15,437 nucleotides of DNA from the NCBI GenBank assembly GCA_034933145.1, contig JAYFOA010000079.1:1-15437 (forward strand). Reading direction: 5' to 3'. Position numbers and translations under genes: made by a program. Below the pieces are notes generated by a model. That model saw only the letters and a list, made by a program, of their open reading frames with translations, was not told where the DNA came from and ran no database searches. Numbering within the stretch: the first letter of the stretch is position 1; each line of letters starts with the position of its first letter. Positions 7,726-13,128 of this stretch are shown here, in pieces. Origin of the DNA: UBA4644 sp034933145. GTDB taxonomy: Bacteria > Bacillota > Clostridia > Oscillospirales > Butyricicoccaceae.

Positions 7726-8655
7726 TTAATTTTCTATCATTCCAAAAGCATAGAGCAAAAGTATGTTTTTTATTGCAAGATCGGCTTTCCACCAGTTTTC
7801 GCTAATTGCAAATTCCCTCTCGTAGTTTCCCCAGCTCCATGTGATATCCCAAACACCTTCCGCATTCCTTGATTTTATAACATAATCCAGCTCTTTATTC
7901 AAGATTTCTTTGTTTTCTTCATATAACACGTTATCTTTTGATTGAATATATCGCGAAGGTCGAAATGAATATCCGTTCCAATTGTTCGCATCTTGTTTGA
8001 TTAATTCCCGAACTCGGTTATGTAATGTCAAACATAACTTTGTATAGTTAAACTGGCTTTGTAAATTTGCTTCATGAATATACGAAAGCATTTCTGATAC
8101 GCATAGAAGCGGATGCATTTCGATCTGTGGGTCTTCCAGAAATGAACCAGCTAAATTGCTTGTGATTTCTAATGCATCCTTATAAATCATGCTATCTTTT
8201 GGAGAGAATTGCAGAAGGAACCCACCTAAAATAGCAGTGGGATTATATTTACTGCGGGTTGGTTGATCGGAATTAGTATTCCACCACGGAGCATGAGGAT
8301 AATTATTGTTGGATGCAACTGTATTTTTCCATCGATCGCCTGCGAAATTTGACTTGCTTTCTAAATATTTCAGAATTCCCTGAATTAAAGGAATTTGCGG
8401 ATCTGCAAAATTGATTTCTTTAAGAATACAAATTGCTGTTGCAGTTTGGATCGGAGTAGAATTAGGATTCCAAGAGTCCGCTTCCAGAGCATGCCCAAAA
8501 CCGCCATCAGAATTCTGATATGCTAATAGAGCATCTAATACATCTGTTTTGCAACCGTCCTCAAAGTGATACTGCCATCTGACTAAATCCAAATGGCGGG
8601 CATTTCGATATATCCAGTTTTTTATAAGATTAAAATCTGATTTTGATAATTTCAC
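7726..8655 (-). CDS. Alpha/alpha-toroid (prenyltransferase/squalene-cyclase-like) protein of unknown function
   Basis: The GTG at 8655 is chosen because AAAGGGGGG lies about ten bases upstream; the longer frame to ATG 8682 would place that site inside the coding region. The 309-residue product has no signal peptide or membrane segment. It has QW-like repeats of the terpenoid-cyclase/prenyltransferase toroid fold: LLAYQNSDGGFGHALEAD (about 43-60), NPTAILGGFLLQF (about 138-150) and SRNAEGVWDITWSWG (about 262-276). I see no DXDD or DCTAE cyclase motif and no clear zinc-ligand pattern of protein prenyltransferases, so a catalytic role is not supported. It may be a binding scaffold or act on an unknown substrate. 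It lies 50 bases after the DUF6487-like gene and may be co-transcribed with it. AT-rich compared with the flanking core genes. Confidence 0.85.
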   Translation of the reverse strand: MKLSKSDFNLIKNWIYRNARHLDLVRWQYHFEDGCKTDVLDALLAYQNSDGGFGHALEADSWNPNSTPIQTATAICILKEINFADPQIPLIQGILKYLESKSNFAGDRWKNTVASNNNYPHAPWWNTNSDQPTRSKYNPTAILGGFLLQFSPKDSMIYKDALEITSNLAGSFLEDPQIEMHPLLCVSEMLSYIHEANLQSQFNYTKLCLTLHNRVRELIKQDANNWNGYSFRPSRYIQSKDNVLYEENKEILNKELDYVIKSRNAEGVWDITWSWGNYEREFAISENWWKADLAIKNILLLYAFGMIEN

Positions 8656-8705
8656 TTTGCTTATTCCCCCCTTTAAGCACATTTAATATAATTAGTGAGT
8701 ATTGA

Positions 8706-8918
8706 TCAATAGTCAATCACTATTTTCTTGCAATTTTCGCAGTTGTATGCCAGAACAGAGGAACCAGAAAATGGTCCGTCCCCAGAGCCAAGAGCAATAG
8801 AGCTGCTTCGAATTGATGGCAACGCGGCAACAATTCGCTTTTTTGTATCCCATATCACACCGTCACGACATTGGATGTAACCTAATTGCATTTCTTCATC
8901 ACAATAAGGACATTTCAT
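8706..8918 (-). CDS. Small zinc-ribbon protein, DUF6487-like
   Basis: A 70-residue protein with CPYC near the start (C3, C6) and CENC near the end (C60, C63), the pattern of a zinc ribbon whose two halves are split by a conserved middle (GYIQCRDGVIW, VAALP, SSIALG, FSGSSVLAYNC). This agrees with the DUF6487 family as I recall it; the function is unknown. The start is well supported: AGGAGGT lies six bases before the ATG at 8918. The toroid gene follows after 50 bases. A TATACT at about 8960 on the minus strand is a possible -10. Confidence 0.88.
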   Translation of the reverse strand: MKCPYCDEEMQLGYIQCRDGVIWDTKKRIVAALPSIRSSSIALGSGDGPFSGSSVLAYNCENCKKIVIDY

Positions 8919-8986
8919 TTATGTACCTCCTGTTATATATAAATAATATGAATCAAGTATAGCATGAAACTACCGCAGAGGAAAAT

Positions 8987-9029
8987 AAAAAATCCATATG
9001 CAGGTTCAAATCCTGACACATGGATTTTT
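8987..9029 (-). terminator. Hairpin with tRNA T-arm-like loop, probable terminator of the nucleotidyltransferase gene
   Basis: Outer stem AAAAATCCAT (8988-8997) / ATGGATTTTT (9020-9029); inner stem CAGG (9001-9004) / CCTG (9012-9015) closing the loop TTCAAAT. The minus strand continues with T-rich sequence, fitting a terminator about 165 bases past the nucleotidyltransferase stop. The inner part is identical in form to a tRNA T-arm, but no tRNA body or CCA end is present. Apart from this hairpin I see no gene between 8919 and 9194. Confidence 0.55.
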
Positions 9030-9194
9030 CTGGCGCGCCATAAGGGACTTGTCGCCGGTCTTCCCTTTGGCGGAAGCTATGTATTCTTCTTGAAAAGGCA
9101 GTTGATTTTGATACGGGGTGCATTTTTACTGAGGAAGAATTCTGAGGGGTATGAATCGTTTCGCGAAAGTATAATCGTTCTGCAAAGGCTATTC

Positions 9195-9842
9195 TTATAA
9201 TCTCCATTTATGACCTTGGGGGTACATAGTATCAAGAGCATTCATTAGCCATTGCTTTTGATGCTCATTCATTTTTGCCATTGCCATAGAATAATCATTC
9301 TGATAGCCGTCTCGTTCTGTGTCGGTAGATTTATACAACAGACAAAATTCGGGCGATAAATACGGTATGCTATCGCTGTATACGAAAGCTTCGGTTAAGG
9401 GCTGTTCAATTTCATGATTTCTCGCGTATAAAAGCGCCCTTTCGCTTTTATTGTTGAAAAGAAACTCCAGAAAATTCAATTTTGTTTGACCGATATGCTG
9501 AAAATGAATACCGCATATTCCGTCTTTATCTTCGGACGACAGGCAAACCAACTCACAGTCGGGCTTGCAGCAGAAGATATTTCTTTTGCTTTGGATTTGC
9601 TTATCAATATCCGTAATATGATGGGCCATTCCGCCGCCGAGCATTTCATACACCTCGAAGCCAAGGGACTGCATATACAGAATAATCGTATTGCGGTCTT
9701 GCCAATACGCATGGATGTCGATGTCACTGTGCTTTCGCGTTTCCTCTCCGATAAATAAATCTATTGCCCATCCGCCGCAGAAAGCATATTCAAAACCGTG
9801 ATTCTTCAGCAGCTCATTTGCTTGTTTGATAAGAGAATTCAA
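9195..9842 (-). CDS. Nucleotidyltransferase of the aminoglycoside-2''-adenylyltransferase/lincosamide type
   Basis: The family transfers AMP from ATP to a hydroxyl of an aminoglycoside or lincosamide antibiotic in the cytoplasm. The 215-residue product shows the fold's signature: FCGGWAIDLFIG (about 21-32) followed by TRKHSDIDI (35-43), with metal-binding D40 and D42. This is the GGW..D...R.H.DID pattern of AadB- and LinA/LnuB-like enzymes. The start is uncertain: TTG 9842 has AGGTG six bases upstream and is preferred; TTG 9860 would add six residues but has no ribosome site. It is a lone gene with a long AT-rich leader carrying a terminator-like hairpin. Substrate specificity cannot be read from sequence, and distant relatives with other or no antibiotic activity exist, so resistance is an inference. 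Confidence 0.88.
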   Translation of the reverse strand: MNSLIKQANELLKNHGFEYAFCGGWAIDLFIGEETRKHSDIDIHAYWQDRNTIILYMQSLGFEVYEMLGGGMAHHITDIDKQIQSKRNIFCCKPDCELVCLSSEDKDGICGIHFQHIGQTKLNFLEFLFNNKSERALLYARNHEIEQPLTEAFVYSDSIPYLSPEFCLLYKSTDTERDGYQNDYSMAMAKMNEHQKQWLMNALDTMYPQGHKWRL

Positions 9843-9901
9843 AAATATCACCTCGTTCAATTTGCATAACCTTTCCCATGCAATTCAGCCCAAATTTAAA
9901 A

Positions 9902-9950
9902 ATAAGAACGCTAACCCTGATATGTGTTATATCAAAATTAGCGTTCTTAT
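9902..9950 (-). promoter_or_regulatory. Compound hairpin with U-rich tail in the nucleotidyltransferase leader; possible attenuator
   Basis: Outer 13-bp perfect stem ATAAGAACGCTAA (9902-9914) / TTAGCGTTCTTAT (9938-9950), a 3x3 internal loop, an inner 6-bp stem TGATAT (9918-9923) / ATATCA (9929-9934) and a 5-base loop. On the minus strand it is followed by TTTTTAAATTT, so it looks like an intrinsic terminator pointing at the gene whose start lies about 60 bases further on. A candidate -10 (TATACT, 10021-10016) lies upstream on the same strand. Confidence 0.6.
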
Positions 9951-10009
9951 ATGTGTTTTCTTACCAAAATTGATATCATTGAGATTGAGCAAAGGATTTG
10001 AGCTCTCAC
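9947..10009 (-). other. Possible short leader reading frame ending at the attenuator-like hairpin
   Basis: A minus-strand frame starts at GTG 10009 (20 codons) or ATG 9979 (10 codons, MISILVRKHI). Its TAA stop at 9949-9947 sits on the first bases of the hairpin stem, the arrangement seen in leader-peptide attenuators. Neither start has a visible ribosome site, so translation is doubtful. Confidence 0.25.
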
Positions 10010-10261
10010 ACAATAAGTATAAAAACAAACCTTGTATGCAATTTTATAAACCGAAAAAAGTTCTCATTGGCTATTATTTTCATAGCCTATAGCAAATTCA
10101 TCGCTTTCATATTGTTTTTGAGAACAGTGCTGATAAAATCGCCTTTTTTACGGTTACTAGATGCACTTGCCCCGATAAATTGTAATTCGCGCTCTCATTG
10201 TGCCCCAATTATTAATATAGGTCAACCTCAAAAAAAGAGATAGTTTTCCTAACTAATTCAG
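9951..10261. other. AT-rich intergenic gap between Nudix and nucleotidyltransferase genes
   Basis: No gene is supported. The minus strand has a short protein-like frame (10194 to the stop at 10087, including FIGASASSNRKKGDF and closed upstream by TGA) with no start, possibly a remnant. A small inverted repeat GGCTAT/ATAGCC lies at about 10069-10087. The minus-strand TATACT at 10021-10016 is a candidate -10 for the nucleotidyltransferase transcript; a matching -35 at standard spacing is not evident. Confidence 0.4.
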
Positions 10262-10741
10262 TTATATTATGCTTTTCTCTTTCAGATCACCATATTGCGA
10301 AATAAAATCACTGATTATTCCCTTAATAGTTGAACTTAGGTTTAATGGTATTTGATCAAACGAATAGAATTGAGCATCTGTTCCTTCGCGAAAATCTACA
10401 TTTATCTGTCCCGAAAAATCCTTGCATATGTATGTTGCTGTGACATTATAAACTTCATTACCATCAGGATACTTGTAGTATTGTGTTTCACCCGAATACA
10501 CATTAAAAAGTCTTAAGTTTTTGCAAGCCAGGCCTACTTCTTCAAATACTTCACGACAAGCGGTTTGCTCCAGACTTTCTCCCAATTCCATCGCACCACC
10601 CGGTAATCCCCACCAATCTCTGTCTGTTCTATGATGGAGCAAAATTTGATCTTGATTATTTAATAAAATAACATTTGCTCCACACATAATAATTGGCCTT
10701 GTGCCGATTTGTTTTCTCAAATCTCCAATATAATCTGCCAA
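10262..10741 (-). CDS. Nudix hydrolase
   Basis: Nudix enzymes hydrolyse nucleoside diphosphates linked to another moiety, often damaged or surplus nucleotides. A perfect Nudix box (G-x5-E-x7-REVFEEVGL) spans residues 49-71, with R63, E64, E67 and E68 as metal-binding positions; LLHHRTDRDWWGLPGG precedes it as usual. The TTG at 10741 is preferred as start: AGGTGGAG lies about seven bases upstream, and the product then begins MADYIGDLRKQIG, the N-terminus typical of this subfamily. The frame extends upstream to ATG 10789 (16 extra residues), which has no ribosome site and would run over the AGGTGGAG. The 159-residue length is normal. It is the first gene of the AT-rich block, reading away from the tRNA operon's terminator. 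The substrate is not predictable. Confidence 0.9.
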   Translation of the reverse strand: MADYIGDLRKQIGTRPIIMCGANVILLNNQDQILLHHRTDRDWWGLPGGAMELGESLEQTACREVFEEVGLACKNLRLFNVYSGETQYYKYPDGNEVYNVTATYICKDFSGQINVDFREGTDAQFYSFDQIPLNLSSTIKGIISDFISQYGDLKEKSII

Positions 10742-10825
10742 GCTGATTCTCCACCTTTCAAATTCCTGTTTATCAGTGTAATGCCACAAGTATCAAATCC
10801 ATAATATCACAGTTATGTACATAGA

Positions 10826-10862
10826 AAAAGACATAACTTTCCGAGGGAAAGTTATGTCTTTT
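10826..10862 (-). terminator. Terminator of the tRNA operon
   Basis: A 17-bp perfect stem, AAAAGACATAACTTTCC (10826-10842) / GGAAAGTTATGTCTTTT (10846-10862), with a 3-base loop. It starts three bases past the CCA end of tRNA-Ser on the minus strand and ends in a T run. By symmetry it could also stop plus-strand transcription. Confidence 0.93.
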
Positions 10863-10864
10863 AT

Positions 10865-10956
10865 TGGCGGAGATGGAGAGATTCGAACTCTCGAGACGCT
10901 TTTGACGCCTACACGATTTCCAATCGTGCGCCCTCGACCAGCTAGGCGACATCTCC
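10865..10956 (-). tRNA. tRNA-Ser(GGA)
   Basis: The 92-base minus-strand gene begins GGAGATGTCGCC and ends GGAGATG-complementary CATCTCC-G-CCA, with the CCA encoded (10867-10865). The anticodon loop TTGGAAA between CGA..TCG gives GGA, reading UCC/UCU serine codons. It has the long variable arm of class II tRNAs and a GTTCGAATC T-loop region. It is second in a two-tRNA operon. Confidence 0.96.
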
Positions 10957-10999
10957 GTGCTGTCAAGCAGATCTATATAAACCATAAGGGTACCGTCAA

Positions 11000-11076
11000 T
11001 GGTGGGCCTTCAGGGACTTGAACCCGGGACCGTCCGGTTATGAGCCGGATGCTCTAACCAACTGAGCTAAAGGCCC
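11000..11076 (-). tRNA. tRNA with CAT anticodon (elongator Met, or Ile2)
   Basis: The 77-base minus-strand gene starts GGGCCTTTAGCTCAG and ends in an encoded ACCA. The anticodon stem CCGG closes the loop CTCATAA, giving CAT. The first base pair is G-C, unlike initiator tRNAs. Its acceptor and D-arm resemble the tRNA-Ile2 of Bacillus, whose CAT is changed by TilS to lysidine; elongator Met remains possible. Telling them apart needs a comparison of identity elements. Confidence 0.93.
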
Positions 11077-11107
11077 ATTCAATGCCGCCCATCGCGCGGC
11101 GAATATT

Positions 11108-11136
11108 ATTATAGCGGATGCGCCGGGGAAAAACAA
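11108..11136 (-). promoter_or_regulatory. Promoter of the tRNA operon
   Basis: On the minus strand TTGTTT (11136-11131), a 17-base spacer and TATAAT (11113-11108), a consensus -10, lie about 30 bases upstream of the first tRNA. Confidence 0.88.
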
Positions 11137-11410
11137 GTCTTTTTTTACAAAAAATGCGGTGATTATTTTCCTGCCCCGGAGACGGCGGGATTTTTCCGCG
11201 CGGAGATTTTTTGCGGGAAGGAGTTTGCCTGCCTGCCGGGCGTTTGGGGAAAACCTGCGGACGGTCTGGCGCCTGTGCGAGGCGGCGTTTCAAAAAGTGC
11301 GGTTCGGACCATGCCGCAAAGCAGAAAACGATTCGATTTTGATAAATTGGGAACCTTTGGTTTTTTTCCTCGTCCAATAAGCATGAATACCTGTTGAGAG
11401 GGGTGCCTGT
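11137..11410. other. Intergenic gap between the tRNA promoter and the small membrane protein gene
   Basis: GC-rich and without a credible gene: the reading frames here run into the tRNA or lack ribosome sites. The promoter of the plus-strand gene at 11411 should lie in the AT-rich last 90 bases (TTGATA at about 11338 is a possible -35), but no convincing -10 is seen. Confidence 0.4.
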
Positions 11411-11689
11411 ATGAAACGCAAGTCTGCGAGAATCGTTCTTTTGCTTGCAGTTACATTGGTTGTGCTTTGGGGCGCAATGTTTGTCACCGACTATGTAAGA
11501 TGCGGTTCACTCAGAGAACCGATCTTTGTCCTGGCGGGAATCACGTCTGACGACGGAGGCAGCGGCACCTATCACGGGTTGGGGTATACGGTGACGGTAC
11601 GGAAACATATCAGCACGGAATATGGGATTGAGATAGAGTATGTGGAAATGAGAGTTTTTGGAAAGGTCGTTTCCGCATCTATCACCTAA
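11411..11689 (+). CDS. Small conserved membrane-anchored protein of unknown function
   Basis: A 92-residue protein: a basic start (MKRKSAR), one hydrophobic segment (about 8-26), then DYVRC and an outside domain with REPIFVLAG, DDGGSGTYHGLGYTVTV, KHI and VEMRVFGKVVSASI. Conserved-looking small proteins with this pattern occur in clostridia as I recall; no function is known to me. It could be exported or remain anchored by its signal segment. The Cys does not follow a standard lipobox. GAGAGGGGTG lies about six bases before the ATG. A terminator follows at 11780-11814. Coding is supported by the ribosome site, the signal-like start and the terminator. Confidence 0.85.
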   Translation: MKRKSARIVLLLAVTLVVLWGAMFVTDYVRCGSLREPIFVLAGITSDDGGSGTYHGLGYTVTVRKHISTEYGIEIEYVEMRVFGKVVSASIT

Positions 11690-11779
11690 GAGCCCATTTC
11701 TGTTTTCAGGCGGACGGATGGAATGTGTGTCCGGCAACAACGGCATGCGCCGGCTATCGGCGCGAATCGTAAATGAAAA

Positions 11780-11814
11780 CCGAGTGTTTCAATGTGTGAA
11801 ACACTCGGCTTTTT
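11780..11814. terminator. Bidirectional terminator between convergent genes
   Basis: A 12-bp stem CCGAGTGTTTCA (11780-11791) / TGAAACACTCGG (11797-11808), loop ATGTG, followed by CTTTTT on the plus strand and by TTTT on the minus strand. It can serve both the small protein gene and the hydrolase gene. Confidence 0.9.
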
Positions 11815-11864
11815 ACATTCTGACAGGCGGGCGCTTGCTCACCGGTTTTTTACGGAGATATGGG

Positions 11865-12881
11865 TTACAGATAAAATACCTGTCCGCCGATCACACCAAA
11901 GCAGGTGCGGTGCCGGGAAGCCCAGCAGCTGGCGTTGCTGCGCAGAGAGACGAAATACAGGCAGTCCGGGGCGGTTTCATAGCCTTCCATCGCCAGCTTG
12001 GCGGCGGTAAAGCAGATCGTAGGGGGCGTGCAGTAGAAACTGCTGCTCGCGGTGGGGGTGAACTGGACGCCGTTCCGGCGGTCAAAGACCACTTCGCTGA
12101 CCGTATTCGGGAACTGGCTGCTTTCGACGCGGTTAAGCACCACGTTGGCGACCGCGACCATTCCGTTGAGGGACTGACCGCCTGCTTCCTTATAGATGAG
12201 GCGGGCGATGCAGAGCAGATCGTCGGCGTCGTAATATTCAGCGGCGGTTTCCAGCGCATCTCCGCCCTGAAGATAGACCGTCTGGTTGTCCGGATACCAG
12301 CTGACCGTGCAGGAAAAGACCTTGGCCAGTGTCCGGATCGGGATCATGGCGTTGCCGTCGATCATGGCGCAAGGTACGTCCATATACCAGTTGCGCCCGT
12401 TGGCCCAAATGCTCTTGCTGCCGAGCACCAGATACATGGTCAGATCGCTTCTTGTCACGTAGATGGCGTTTTCGTCGCTGATCCAGCTGACGCTGCAGCC
12501 CATGGCCTCACAAAAAGCACGGATGGAGACAAACATGGTATCGTCACGGATGACAGGGCTGGCGGAGAGCGGAAGCTCCTGCCAGTTCAGCACCACGCGG
12601 AGACCTGCCGGAATGGCGGGGGTTTCGGTCTCACTGGGTTCGGCCGGGACGGTGGTGGTGTCGTCACCCGCAACCTCCGGCTCAGACAGCGCGTTGTCCT
12701 GGGAAAGCGCATCGGATACCGTCGGGTCCGTTTCGGATAAGCCGGTGCTTTGCGTCGATGTTTCGGCGGCCGGCAGGCTGGCGTCCGGAAGGTCTCCCGC
12801 CCCTTCGGCCAGCGCCGTGACGGGGAACAGGAAGAGCAGCGCGCACAGGGCGGCGGCATAGTATCGTTTGTATTTGACCAT
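11865..12881 (-). CDS. Secreted cell-wall hydrolase, SleB family, with copper-amine-oxidase-like N-terminal domain
   Basis: A secreted peptidoglycan hydrolase of 338 residues. The ATG at 12881 is preferred over the in-frame GTG at 12893, which would overlap the GGGAG ribosome site. A signal peptide (KYKRYY, hydrophobic core, ALA at about 23-25) precedes a Thr/Ser/Pro/Glu-rich linker (about 27-92). Next is a Cu_amine_oxidN1-like domain (about 95-205; VVLNWQELPL, VIRDDTMFVSIRAF, MIPIRTLAKVFSCTVSW), a cell-wall-associated module in Firmicutes despite its name. Residues about 218-338 are Hydrolase_2 (SleB): ARLIYKEAGGQSLNGMVAVA with catalytic E232, then NVVLNRV and VVFDRRNGVQF. SleB is a lytic transglycosylase in spore germination, but many homologues act in growing cells. 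Nothing points to a spore-specific role here. Upstream lies a WalR-like direct repeat. Confidence 0.93.
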   Translation of the reverse strand: MVKYKRYYAAALCALLFLFPVTALAEGAGDLPDASLPAAETSTQSTGLSETDPTVSDALSQDNALSEPEVAGDDTTTVPAEPSETETPAIPAGLRVVLNWQELPLSASPVIRDDTMFVSIRAFCEAMGCSVSWISDENAIYVTRSDLTMYLVLGSKSIWANGRNWYMDVPCAMIDGNAMIPIRTLAKVFSCTVSWYPDNQTVYLQGGDALETAAEYYDADDLLCIARLIYKEAGGQSLNGMVAVANVVLNRVESSQFPNTVSEVVFDRRNGVQFTPTASSSFYCTPPTICFTAAKLAMEGYETAPDCLYFVSLRSNASCWASRHRTCFGVIGGQVFYL

Positions 12882-12916
12882 AGTGGAGATCACTCCCTAG
12901 GATAGGATGGAACTAT

Positions 12917-12953
12917 TGTAACCAATTTGTAGGCTTTGTAACCGTTTTGTAAT
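12917..12953. promoter_or_regulatory. WalR/PhoP-like direct repeats in the hydrolase promoter region
   Basis: On the plus strand TGTAAC-CGTTT-TGTAAT (12937-12953) matches the WalR box TGTWAH-N5-TGTWAH exactly; TGTAAC-CAATT-TGTAGG (12917-12933) is a weaker second copy 20 bases away. The hydrolase's likely -10 (minus-strand TACAAT, about 12916-12921) and -35 (GTTACA) overlap these boxes, so the bound regulator would contact the promoter directly. Confidence 0.6.
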
Positions 12954-13048
12954 GAAGTACCCATATCTTACCACAGTCTATGGAAATGTCAAGAGAAAAA
13001 AGGTGAACGAATCCCTAAACAAAAGCAATTTCGTGCAGAATTCACAAA

Positions 13049-13093
13049 GAAAAAAGCCTCTTTTCCGGCACAAAGTGGGGGAAAAGGGCTTTT
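13049..13093 (-). terminator. Terminator of the antiporter gene
   Basis: Stem of two 7-bp parts: AAAAGCC (13052-13058) / GGCTTTT (13087-13093) and CTTTTCC (13060-13066) / GGAAAAG (13080-13086), with a one-base bulge. The minus strand ends GGCTTTTTTC. It lies about 35 bases past the antiporter stop. Confidence 0.85.
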
Positions 13094-13128
13094 GTGGATA
13101 AAAACGCAGTCGAAAAATTGGGAACGAT

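Noticed and set aside
8953..9207. Overlapping frames on both strands between the zinc-ribbon and nucleotidyltransferase genes
   Set aside because: Both run through the hairpin at 8987-9029, lack ribosome sites and show no family features.
7534..9950. Integron-type gene cassettes with attC sites
   Set aside because: Hairpins lie between some cargo genes, but none has the RYYYAAC/GTTRRRY ends, there is no hairpin between the toroid and zinc-ribbon genes, and no integrase is present.
11658..12740. 360-codon plus-strand open frame
   Set aside because: It lies antisense to the SleB-family hydrolase, whose domains and signal peptide are clear; the antisense frame is open because of GC-rich codon bias, crosses the terminator at 11780-11814 and has no recognisable domain.
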